Made by a program: the position numbers and the translations under genes. A DNA stretch of 21,357 nt. It comes from JAGOUB01 sp964640945. Lineage in GTDB: Bacteria; Patescibacteriota; Gracilibacteria; Peribacterales; Peribacteraceae. The stretch spans positions 1 to 21,357 of the forward strand of contig CAZXIV010000020.1 in the NCBI GenBank assembly GCA_964640945.1, written 5' to 3'. Below, piece after piece: positions 1 to 6,055 of the stretch. The notes below the pieces were generated by a model, which had not been told where the DNA came from, ran no database searches, and was given only the letters and a program-made list of their open reading frames with translations. Position 1 is the stretch's first letter. Each line of letters starts with the position of its first letter.

Positions 1-2
1 AC

Positions 3-98
3 TCTCATCTCACTGCAAACGCCTGGGTGTTCGGATTCCAACTTGAATACGGGCTGTTAGTAGGAGTTGACAAATATGCATTTACCAGTATTATTTAG
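3..98 (+). CDS. C-terminal tail of an unidentified protein (partial)
   Basis: The third forward frame is open from the window edge to a TAG at 96-98 and encodes about 31 residues rich in hydrophobic and aromatic positions (it contains AWVFGFQLEYGLLVGVDKYA). The other two forward frames stop earlier or look non-coding. The rest of the gene lies outside the window, so the family cannot be named. It is followed by a structured segment and then a forward-strand terminator at 238-262, consistent with this being the end of a transcribed gene. A short open frame at a contig edge can arise by chance, so confidence is limited. Confidence 0.35.
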   Translation, partial: SHLTANAWVFGFQLEYGLLVGVDKYAFTSII

Positions 99-99
99 G

Positions 100-221
100 C
101 GTTGGTTCCTTCCGTCGATTCCTCTCTGTTTGGATCCCGGTTCGCGCACAGTGCGGGTCGAGATCCGAGCAGAGGGGCGCCAGCCTCTGCTGAGTGACAA
201 ATAATCACTCAAGAACCAATG
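100..221 (+). ncRNA. Candidate structured RNA with a multi-branch fold, family unknown
   Basis: A 9-bp closing helix (100-108 with 213-221, one G-U pair) encloses three further foldable parts. These are GGATC 132-136 with GATCC 162-166 (plus CCG 137-139 with CGG 154-156), a perfect 8-bp hairpin 168-175 with 184-191, and a perfect 7-bp hairpin 191-197 with 205-211 with loop CAAATAA. The apical loop at 176-183 contains the palindrome GGCGCC, which could allow loop-loop dimerisation. A forward terminator follows at 238-262. I could not match it to tRNA, tmRNA, 5S, 6S, SRP, RNase P or a riboswitch class I know. It may be a stand-alone small RNA or a structured 3' UTR of the gene ending at 98. Confidence 0.4.
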
Positions 222-237
222 AAGAAATCGCCCTGCT

Positions 238-262
238 CCCCAAAGAGTGGGGCTTCTTTTTT
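238..262 (+). terminator. Forward intrinsic terminator
   Basis: CCCCA (238-242) pairs with TGGGG (248-252) across the loop AAGAG, followed by CTTC and a run of six T at 257-262. It would end forward transcription coming through the structured segment at 100-221. Confidence 0.6.
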
Positions 263-282
263 GTGTCGTACACAATGGAGAC

Positions 283-310
283 ACAAAAAAGGGAGGCCCT
301 GCGGCCTCCC
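283..310 (-). terminator. Reverse intrinsic terminator of the pilD operon
   Basis: GGGAGGCC (291-298) pairs perfectly with GGCCTCCC (303-310) across CTGC. On the minus strand the hairpin is followed by six T (complement of 285-290). It lies 25 nt beyond the stop of the 335-727 gene, so it most likely ends the minus-strand operon. Confidence 0.85.
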
Positions 311-334
311 CTTGGGTTAGATGGTGTTCGTTGC

Positions 335-727
335 TTAACTGAGCACGAACGGTTGGTTCGATTCAATCCGGACGACTTCGATGTCTTGGCGCCGGCAGGC
401 GGGCGCGAGGTACTCGTAATCCTCGGCCGTAAGAAAGATGATGGCCCAGGCGATGTTGTAGATGCTATGCATCACGAAGTCTTGAAGACCGTCGTCCCAG
501 CTTCCGCCAATCATACACTGTATCAGTTCGCTGTAGACTTTGATGTCCCAGCGCATCCTCCCGTGGAAGTCGTAGCGGCGGGCAAACCCACGCAGGTGTA
601 GCTGTGCTGTTTCCGCTGGAATTCCGTGCCCATCCAAGAGCGACATCGGAATATTGAAGATTGCGCGGTCCGTCGGTACCTCAACCTTTGGTACAACGAC
701 CAAAAATGTTTTGAGCAGCTGACCCAT
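335..727 (-). CDS. Hypothetical protein, 130 aa
   Basis: I do not recognise this family. The protein is soluble-looking, of mixed charge, with several aromatic residues (RRYDFHGRMRWDIKVY, SIYNIAWAIIFLTAEDYEYL) and no obvious signal peptide or long membrane span. The ATG at 725-727 is preceded by GAGGGAGA about 7 nt upstream, a good Shine-Dalgarno site that fixes the start. It is the last gene of a minus-strand run (surface protein, prepilin peptidase, this gene), 39 nt after the pilD stop, and is followed by a strong terminator at 283-310. Its position suggests co-transcription with pilD, but nothing in the sequence links it to pili. Confidence 0.75.
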   Translation of the reverse strand: MGQLLKTFLVVVPKVEVPTDRAIFNIPMSLLDGHGIPAETAQLHLRGFARRYDFHGRMRWDIKVYSELIQCMIGGSWDDGLQDFVMHSIYNIAWAIIFLTAEDYEYLAPACRRQDIEVVRIESNQPFVLS

Positions 728-766
728 GAACGATCTCCCTCATGATTTTTAAGTCATAAAATGGCC

Positions 767-1534
767 TTACCAGCCGCGACTCATTAACCACGGTACAAGC
801 GTGGGTGAGAGGAGGAGAGCGACGAGCGCCCCTGTCGCCAAGAAGGGCCCGAAGGGTAGGCGATCGTGGCGCTTCAAGGTGCCCGTCGCCAGGCCGATGA
901 CGGCCACCAGTGCCCCGATGATGTAGGCCGCCAGGACGGCGAGTGCCATCGCGCGAGTACCCCCCACCAGGAGGCCGATGCCCACCGCGACGAAGATATC
1001 GCCGCTGCCGAGCCAGCGGCCGCGGCTGAGCAGCCACTGTCCGCCGAAAATCATGAGGCCGAGGAGCGCGCCGCCAATCACCAGGTGGCCGCCCGCCAAT
1101 TGGAACGCCAGCGCGATGATGACGATGGCGATGGAAAGGGCGTCGGGGATGGTTTGGGTTTCGATGTCGATGACTGCCACGATGAGCAGGGTGAGTAGTC
1201 CCAGACCAAGCAGGAGTGCGCCTACGAACGTGGGTGCGAGGAGGCCGGCGCCGAGAAAGAGCATGCCGCCGCCGAGTTCCAGGAGCGGGTAACGGGCGCC
1301 GATGCGCTCGCGGCACGTACGACAGCGGCCGCGCAGCCAGGCGTAGCTGAGGAGTGGCACCAAGTCGGTGCCGCTCAACGTGCGGCCGCATTTTGGGCAA
1401 CGTGATCGTCCCAAGATCGACTGGCCCCGTGGCAGGCGCCACACCAGTACATTGCCAAAGCTGCCGAAAACGGCGCCAAGCAGGCAGAGCTGCGCCAGAA
1501 GGAAGCCCGACCAAAGAGGGAGGATCTCGGTCAC
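767..1534 (-). CDS. pilD: Type IV prepilin peptidase / N-methyltransferase (A24 family)
   Basis: An integral membrane aspartic protease that cleaves prepilin leader peptides and, in full-length members, methylates the new N-terminus. The N-terminal GSFGNVLVWRLP segment and two CxxC pairs (C46/C49, C71/C74) match the zinc-binding methylase domain. The catalytic aspartates are D123 in VIDIETQTIPD and D179 in GSGDIF. The late LPFGPFLATGA motif is also typical. At 255 aa it is full length with about eight hydrophobic segments. The start is GTG at 1532-1534; no Shine-Dalgarno is seen, but TACACT lies exactly 6 nt upstream, suggesting a leaderless transcript in addition to readthrough from the gene ending 16 nt upstream. 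No pilin gene is in the window. Confidence 0.93.
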   Translation of the reverse strand: MTEILPLWSGFLLAQLCLLGAVFGSFGNVLVWRLPRGQSILGRSRCPKCGRTLSGTDLVPLLSYAWLRGRCRTCRERIGARYPLLELGGGMLFLGAGLLAPTFVGALLLGLGLLTLLIVAVIDIETQTIPDALSIAIVIIALAFQLAGGHLVIGGALLGLMIFGGQWLLSRGRWLGSGDIFVAVGIGLLVGGTRAMALAVLAAYIIGALVAVIGLATGTLKRHDRLPFGPFLATGALVALLLSPTLVPWLMSRGW

Positions 1535-1540
1535 GGTTCT

Positions 1541-1546
1541 AGTGTA
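1541..1546 (-). promoter_or_regulatory. Putative -10 box (TACACT) for leaderless pilD
   Basis: On the minus strand TACACT is followed by six bases (AGAACC) and then the GTG start. The spacing equals that at several other genes in this window. Confidence 0.45.
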
Positions 1547-1550
1547 GCGC

Positions 1551-2084
1551 TTAGGCGAAGAGGGCGGCCAGGCGGCGCGAGCGGAAGCCCGCGGCGGCCC
1601 CTAAGGTCGAGCTGGCGAGCAGCCAGATGGCCGGGCCGGAGCTCGGTAGGGCGGTCGACTTGGGCATGGCGGTGGGAGGGGCGGGGGCAACGGGAGCGGG
1701 CGCCGGCGCGGGTTTAGGGACGGGGAGTGGCTCGGGCTGGCTGGCGTCCAAGGCGGCGCGCAGCTGGCCCAGAGTGATTGGCTCAGATTCCGGTGCGGGC
1801 TCCGGACTGGGCACTGTTGTGGCAACAAAGCGGGCGGGCGGAGGCGGGGAGGCAACCGCGCGGTTGCTTAGTAGGGGTGAGTCTAGCTCCGGCAGGGGTA
1901 ACGGGGAGACGATGCGGGCAACCAGGGTTTCACCATCGGGATCCAGCGAGGCGGCCGCCATGATTGTTTGGATAACGTCGGCACCGAGGAGATGCGAGGC
2001 GCCGCTATAGAGGCCGTAGCACGAGGCGGCGACGGCCGCTCCGATGCTGGCACCGAGGAGCTGGCGAACGATGGGGTAGCGCAT
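1551..2084 (-). CDS. Pro/Ala-rich surface protein with LPxSG-type C-terminal anchor
   Basis: 177 aa. A hydrophobic N-terminal stretch (about residues 8-35) could be a signal peptide or anchor. The middle (about 60-142) is low-complexity, rich in Pro, Ala, Glu and Ser. The C-terminus has LPSSG at 146-150, then a hydrophobic run (PAIWLLASSTLGAAAG), then the basic tail FRSRR. That order (LPxTG-like motif, membrane segment, positive charges) is the classical sortase sorting signal with Ser in place of Thr. It precedes pilD by 16 nt in the same operon. The start is ATG at 2082-2084 without a clear Shine-Dalgarno; TATAAA-like sequence lies about 20 nt upstream. The family is not recognised; cell-surface attachment is inferred from architecture only. 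Confidence 0.7.
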   Translation of the reverse strand: MRYPIVRQLLGASIGAAVAASCYGLYSGASHLLGADVIQTIMAAASLDPDGETLVARIVSPLPLPELDSPLLSNRAVASPPPPARFVATTVPSPEPAPESEPITLGQLRAALDASQPEPLPVPKPAPAPAPVAPAPPTAMPKSTALPSSGPAIWLLASSTLGAAAGFRSRRLAALFA

Positions 2085-2147
2085 GGAGTTGGGTGTGGAT
2101 TTCTTTATACTGTACCATAAAATCAGTCTCCGGGCGACGCTCTGGAT

Positions 2148-2176
2148 TTGCCCTAAAGCGTCATTAATTGTACAGA
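2148..2176 (+). promoter_or_regulatory. Weak candidate promoter for the sugar dehydratase
   Basis: TTGCCC (2148-2153), a 17-nt spacer and TACAGA (2171-2176) lie 29 nt before the ATG at 2206. The -10 is a poor match. Confidence 0.25.
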
Positions 2177-2205
2177 TACCATCTCTTGTCCCTCCGCCAC
2201 TTCCT

Positions 2206-3312
2206 ATGAAACGTGTTCTTCTGACTGGTATCGATGGCTTTATCGGCCATCACGTGGCTGAGGGTATCTTGAAGCACACCGACTGGAAGATTGTGGGCAT
2301 GAGCAAGATCGACAGCGCTTCTACGCTCCACCGCTTGAGCGACATCGATGGTTGGTCCGAGAAATTCGCTCATCGCGTGGAGTTCGTGCATCACGATCTG
2401 CGCGCCCCCATCAATCCCTACGTCGCCAACCGCATCGGCCCGGTGAACTACATCCTCCATCTTGCCGCCAGCACCCACGTCGACCGCTCCATCGAGGCGC
2501 CGCTGGAATTCGTGCTCGATAACGTCGTGGGCACCTGCAACATCCTCGACTACGCGCGCACCTTGAAGGATTTCAACATGTTCCTTTATTTCTCCACGGA
2601 CGAGGTCTTCGGCCCGGCGCCGGAGGGTGTGGCCTACAAGGAGTGGGACCGCTACTGCTCGAGCAACCCTTACGCGGCCACCAAGGCCGGCGGCGAGGAA
2701 TTGGCTTTCGCCTACCACAATACCTACGGCCTGCCGGTGCTCACGACGCACACGATGAACGTGTTTGGCGAGCGTCAGCATCCGGAGAAATTCATCCCTA
2801 AAACCATTAACGCGGCGCTGCGCGGCGAGCGCTTATTCATCCATGCCGACACCAGTAAGACGAAGGCCGGCAGTCGCTTTTACATTCACGCGCGCAACGT
2901 GGCGGCAGCTTTACTCTTTCTTATTCACAGCTTCGACGCCGGCAAAATCGCCTCGGGTGACAAGTGCAACATCGTCGGCGAGAAGGAGGTCGATAACCTC
3001 ACGCTCGCGCAGATGATTGCCAAAGTGGTGGGCAAGCCGCTCAACTACGAACTGATCGATTTCCACGGCAGTCGCCCCGGCCACGATTTACGCTACGCGC
3101 TCGATGGCACCAAGTTGGCGCAGATGGGCTTCGAGCTCCCGATGAATTTCAAGGAGAGCCTCGAAAAAACCGTCCGCTGGTACCTGGCCCACCCCGAATG
3201 GCTGCTCGATGGCTTTTCACGCGCCCAGTTCGCTAAGGACCAGACCATGCACGAACTCATGGCGCGCGCTACCCGCAGCGAGCACGTCGTGCCACCCGTG
3301 GCTACGGCCTAA
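2206..3312 (+). CDS. NDP-sugar 4,6-dehydratase / epimerase (extended SDR, RmlB-like)
   Basis: A 368-aa NAD-dependent short-chain dehydrogenase acting on a nucleotide sugar. The Rossmann dinucleotide motif TGIDGFIG is at residues 7-14. The FSTDEVFG motif holds the T131-D132-E133 set that in dTDP-glucose 4,6-dehydratase takes part in dehydration, and the catalytic Y156xxxK160 follows in NPYAATKAG. The FGERQHPEKFIPK segment resembles the substrate-binding region of RmlB. An upstream extension of 41 codons in the same frame looks non-coding, so the ATG at 2206, beginning MKRVLLTG, is taken as the start. It has no Shine-Dalgarno. It likely supplies a deoxysugar for surface glycans, fitting the transferase cluster at 10-15 kb. 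Its 3' end overlaps the convergent gene below by 11 bp. The exact nucleotide substrate cannot be read from the sequence. Confidence 0.88.
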   Translation: MKRVLLTGIDGFIGHHVAEGILKHTDWKIVGMSKIDSASTLHRLSDIDGWSEKFAHRVEFVHHDLRAPINPYVANRIGPVNYILHLAASTHVDRSIEAPLEFVLDNVVGTCNILDYARTLKDFNMFLYFSTDEVFGPAPEGVAYKEWDRYCSSNPYAATKAGGEELAFAYHNTYGLPVLTTHTMNVFGERQHPEKFIPKTINAALRGERLFIHADTSKTKAGSRFYIHARNVAAALLFLIHSFDAGKIASGDKCNIVGEKEVDNLTLAQMIAKVVGKPLNYELIDFHGSRPGHDLRYALDGTKLAQMGFELPMNFKESLEKTVRWYLAHPEWLLDGFSRAQFAKDQTMHELMARATRSEHVVPPVATA

Positions 3313-3691
3313 GTAGGCTCGACTTATACTTCTCCGGTTCGAAGGCGGCCAACCGTTCGACCGGGCAAGGGAAGTCTGTTTCGGCGACGCCGGGGGGTAA
3401 GCGTTGGTCGTAACCGAGGATGATGAGATCGGGGGCAACGGTCCGCACCGGCGCCATAAAATCGCCGTCGGTACCGCCCAGGAGCACCGTGGCGGCTGTA
3501 TAGGCGGCGGCCACGTTCGCTTGGCGGATTTCTTCGGGCTGAGCAGGGCCACGCTTTTTCAAGCGTTCAACGTTACTGTCGCGGGCCACTACCACAAAGA
3601 GCTGTCCGCGGCGCGAGGCTTCATCCAGCACAAAACGATGGCCGGGATGCAAGAGATCGAAGGTGCCGAAGACGAGAACTCGAGCTGACAT
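3302..3691 (-). CDS. Cytidylyltransferase-like nucleotidyltransferase (TagD / FAD synthase type)
   Basis: 129 aa, the usual size for the small HIGH-superfamily nucleotidyltransferases. The signature FGTFDLLHPGH (residues 8-18, with H15 and H18) binds the nucleotide triphosphate. Known relatives transfer CMP to glycerol-3-phosphate (TagD) or AMP to FMN (archaeal RibL). The usual late ISSTRI-like motif is seen only as KYKSSLL near the C-terminus, so the substrate is uncertain. The start is ATG 3689-3691; GAGAA lies close upstream, and a CATACT box sits 8 nt before the ATG. It follows the 3811-5754 gene on the same strand, separated by the repeat element at 3725-3814. Confidence 0.8.
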   Translation of the reverse strand: MSARVLVFGTFDLLHPGHRFVLDEASRRGQLFVVVARDSNVERLKKRGPAQPEEIRQANVAAAYTAATVLLGGTDGDFMAPVRTVAPDLIILGYDQRLPPGVAETDFPCPVERLAAFEPEKYKSSLLRP

Positions 3692-3724
3692 TGGTTCTCA
3701 GTATGCCCCAAGAAAAATGAAGGG

Positions 3725-3814
3725 ATAAGTATTATGTATGAAGGGGTAAAGACACTCTTCCTGGGGCTCTTTTCCTTAATACTCAATACTCAATACCTAA
3801 TACTTAATACTTAT
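3725..3814 (-). repeat. Heptamer inverted-repeat element, copy A
   Basis: On the minus strand the element begins at the TAA stop of the 3811-5754 gene. It carries five tandem 7-nt units of the form GTATNNR (right arm on the plus strand, 3774-3814), a spacer of about 30 nt, then a complementary arm of about two units (3725-3744). The arms can pair into a long stem in more than one register. The element fills the gap between two same-strand genes. Copies B and C share unit, arrangement and position after a stop codon. Confidence 0.8.
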
Positions 3815-5754
3815 CGCGCCATCAAATCAATGATGTAGATCCGCTGGTCGTCCATCACGTACAGATGGCTGTCCTCAGGATCGACGTAGATATCCTTTAA
3901 TGTCCCTACTTGCTCGCCCTCCAGCACGTACTGCTTCACGTAGAGCGACTCGCCGTTGGCGCCGCCGTCGGTGGTCACGATCACGCGCTTGCCGACCGGA
4001 TCTAGGAAATAGAAGTTGCCCTGCTTAGCGGCTTTTGTGACGTCGGCCATGGCGTCCTTGGGCAGGCGCAGGATCTTGAAGGGCTGCACTTCTCCGCGGT
4101 AGAACTTGAGGACCGTGCCGCCGCGCTTGAGGGCATAGATGTTGCCGTCGATGGCCAGGTCGATGGCGTCGGTAAGATCACCGTTGACGTTATATTGCAC
4201 CGGAGCGGCGTAGCGGTTCGTCAGGCGTTCGTACTTGTAGATTTTTCGGTTAGTGGCTGAGAGGATATAGAGATTGCGTTGGTAGCTCTTCACGTCCTCG
4301 CCGCTCACCCAGCCGTTGGGGTCCTCGGTCTTCATGGAGATGGTCTCGCCGGCCGAGAGTTCGACCACGGAGTTGTCGGTCGTCAGGAAGGCGACGGAGT
4401 CGTAGCGCGGAAACGAGACGGCGTCGACGATGCCGGCCCCCTCGCCGAGCGGGGAGGGGTTGTCGACGGAGTTCAGAAGCACGCGATAGATGTCGCGCTG
4501 GTCGTAGGCATAAAACTCGCCGTCGTCGATTCCCACCAAGCCTGCCAATGAGACAGTGGCGTTTTTGGCGGCCACGTTGGCGGCGATACGCGGCGAAGGG
4601 ATGCGGATAATATTGTTGAGTTCCTCACGCTTGCTCTGGATGGTCTGGAGGAGGTTTAAGGCCTCGGCGCGGTAGAGGCCGCTCTTATTGACGATGATTT
4701 GGTTCGCGCGCTCCTCGGCCTGCTCCAGGATGTCGTTGGCGTCATCAATTTTGCCGATAATACGGCGATTCTCAGCTGTTTTAATGCTCTCATTGATTTG
4801 CGTGACGAGCTTCTGCAGATCACCTTCGGTGCGGCTGAGCTGGCTTAAGGTGAAGATGTGCACCACCGCCCAGATGGCAACGAGGGCGGCGAGCGCGCCG
4901 GCGAGCAGGAGGAGGTGCGCGCGCTTCTTGCGGGTGGGGTGCGAGAGGTCGGCCAGCAGCTGGTCGAACATGCCGCGCAGGCGGCGGACTTTGGAATGCA
5001 CGTCGATCTGCGGTAACGACAGGCCGGAGGTTGTTTCCTTCAACCAGGCGCTGGCGGCGCCCGCCATCTCGGCGCCGCGGCCGGCGGCACGGGGGCGGCG
5101 GACGGTGCGTTTCTCCGGTTCATCATCAGTGCCGCCGCCAGTGGACGAGAGTTCAATTAGGGCCAGGGCCGCGCCCTCACCCTCACCTTCCAGGGTGGCC
5201 GTCAGGCTGGTGAGCACGGTCTGGCCACCGCGAGCGGCGATCTTGCCGAGTTGAGCGGGGGTGAGTGTGCGGAGGAGGCGCTGCGTGGAGAGCACAATGA
5301 CATCTTTTGGCTCCAGACCGCCGCTGGCGATGTGGACGAAGGCGGGCGTGGGTTTGCCGCCGGTGTACTCGGTGATTTGGCTGGCGCTGCCTTTGCGCAC
5401 GAGGTAGCCCTCGCTGCGGCCAGCGTGCGAGACGTGCAAGGCACCGTCGGGTTCGCAGATGGCGATGAGCAGGTGCACGTCGTGCAGGCGGCCACCGACA
5501 AGCAGGCCCTTGAGCAAGCCGTTGAGTTCCTTGAGGGCGCCATCCAAGCGGGCAGCGGCGTCGCCTTCGGTGGAGAGGAGCGCGTGCTGGATCGTCTCCA
5601 GACAACTCTGCTCCATGGTGCGGGCGCTGTCGGCGTCGCCGTGTGCCTCTAAGAGGAACACGACGTGTTCACCGGCGCCCGTTTCGAGGGCGTGGGGGGT
5701 GATGAGGCTGCCGGCATGCGCGCGGGTGTGACCCGTGCGGACAATCACGTCCAT
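3811..5754 (-). CDS. Membrane protein: degenerate PP2C-like domain, TM helix, coiled coil and C-terminal beta-propeller
   Basis: 647 aa from ATG 5752-5754; a TTG at 5785-5787 would add 11 residues. Residues about 1-205 resemble a PPM/PP2C phosphatase (HAGRSEGYLVRKG at the place of GDSRxYLxRxG, and DVIVLSTQRLLRTLTP at the place of the DxxLLxSDG segment), but the metal-binding aspartates appear replaced. A basic, disordered linker precedes one membrane helix at about 280-301 (HLLLLAGALAALVAIWAV). A charged helical stretch (about 308-380) suggests a coiled coil. The rest (about 400-647) contains repeated blade-like strands (LYILSATNRKIYKYE, NIYALKRGGTVLKF, LYVMDDQRIYIID), as in NHL or YVTN propellers. 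A cytoplasmic pseudophosphatase with an extracellular propeller is the likely topology. Function unknown. Confidence 0.8.
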   Translation of the reverse strand: MDVIVRTGHTRAHAGSLITPHALETGAGEHVVFLLEAHGDADSARTMEQSCLETIQHALLSTEGDAAARLDGALKELNGLLKGLLVGGRLHDVHLLIAICEPDGALHVSHAGRSEGYLVRKGSASQITEYTGGKPTPAFVHIASGGLEPKDVIVLSTQRLLRTLTPAQLGKIAARGGQTVLTSLTATLEGEGEGAALALIELSSTGGGTDDEPEKRTVRRPRAAGRGAEMAGAASAWLKETTSGLSLPQIDVHSKVRRLRGMFDQLLADLSHPTRKKRAHLLLLAGALAALVAIWAVVHIFTLSQLSRTEGDLQKLVTQINESIKTAENRRIIGKIDDANDILEQAEERANQIIVNKSGLYRAEALNLLQTIQSKREELNNIIRIPSPRIAANVAAKNATVSLAGLVGIDDGEFYAYDQRDIYRVLLNSVDNPSPLGEGAGIVDAVSFPRYDSVAFLTTDNSVVELSAGETISMKTEDPNGWVSGEDVKSYQRNLYILSATNRKIYKYERLTNRYAAPVQYNVNGDLTDAIDLAIDGNIYALKRGGTVLKFYRGEVQPFKILRLPKDAMADVTKAAKQGNFYFLDPVGKRVIVTTDGGANGESLYVKQYVLEGEQVGTLKDIYVDPEDSHLYVMDDQRIYIIDLMAR

Positions 5755-5889
5755 ACAGTGCGTCAGGCTACTATGGGGAGACGGCAAACATCAATACGAT
5801 CAGACCCTTGGTGCGCCGCCTGTCTGCAACATCGTTTAACCAGATTTTCCGTCCCCGACCCTGCCCAGGGAATGTTATTTCGACCTATA

Positions 5890-5918
5890 AAACAAAAAAA
5901 CAAACGAATTTTTTGTTT
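5890..5918. other. AT-rich inverted repeat in the divergent intergenic region
   Basis: AAACAAAAAA (5890-5899) pairs with TTTTTTGTTT (5909-5918). The 269-bp gap between divergent genes (5755-6023) is AT-rich here and otherwise shows no coding sequence. The repeat could be a promoter UP-like tract or weak terminator; neither can be settled by eye. Confidence 0.4.
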
Positions 5919-5983
5919 ATTATAAGCCAATAAAATACCATGACGACATAAACACCTTCCCAAATTTGACAAGCAGGAGTACC

Positions 5984-6055
5984 ATGAACTCATCCCACGT
6001 ATTTCGTCCTATACCCCATATCCATGAAGACCGTGAAAGAATGGATGCAGCGTAA
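5984..6055 (+). CDS. Possible 23-codon leader ORF overlapping the RNase J start
   Basis: ATG at 5984 is preceded by AGGAG (5975-5979, 4-nt spacing) and opens a 23-codon frame (starting MNSSHVFRPIPHIHEDRE) that ends at TAA 6053-6055. It overlaps the first 32 nt of the RNase J gene in another frame. The RNase J ATG itself has no Shine-Dalgarno. This may be a regulatory leader peptide or chance; if RNase J is transcribed from the -10-like box at 6010, the leader would not be in the mRNA. Confidence 0.25.
   Translation: MNSSHVFRPIPHIHEDRERMDAA
6010..6015 (+). promoter_or_regulatory. Putative -10 box (TATACC) before RNase J
   Basis: TATACC ends 8 nt before the ATG at 6024, which would give an almost leaderless mRNA. 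A perfect TTGACA also lies at 5967-5972 but has no good -10 at 16-18 nt, so the promoter remains uncertain. Confidence 0.3.

Noticed and set aside
132..183. tRNA-like look (GGGTCGAGATCC resembling a T arm, followed by GCGCCA)
   Set aside because: No matching acceptor, D or anticodon arms can be formed; helix lengths do not fit a tRNA or the tRNA part of tmRNA.
100..221. 5S or 6S RNA, or an integron attC site
   Set aside because: Size is near 5S but none of its conserved sequences are present; the closing ends do not carry attC core sites (GTTRRRY at the 3' side).
681..1514. 277-codon minus-strand frame overlapping pilD
   Set aside because: Its product is Arg/Pro/His-rich with no family features, and pilD in the other frame has complete catalytic motifs.
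5785..5787. TTG as the start of the pseudophosphatase gene
   Set aside because: The extra 11 residues look non-conserved and there is no Shine-Dalgarno or well-placed -10; kept only as an alternative to ATG 5754.
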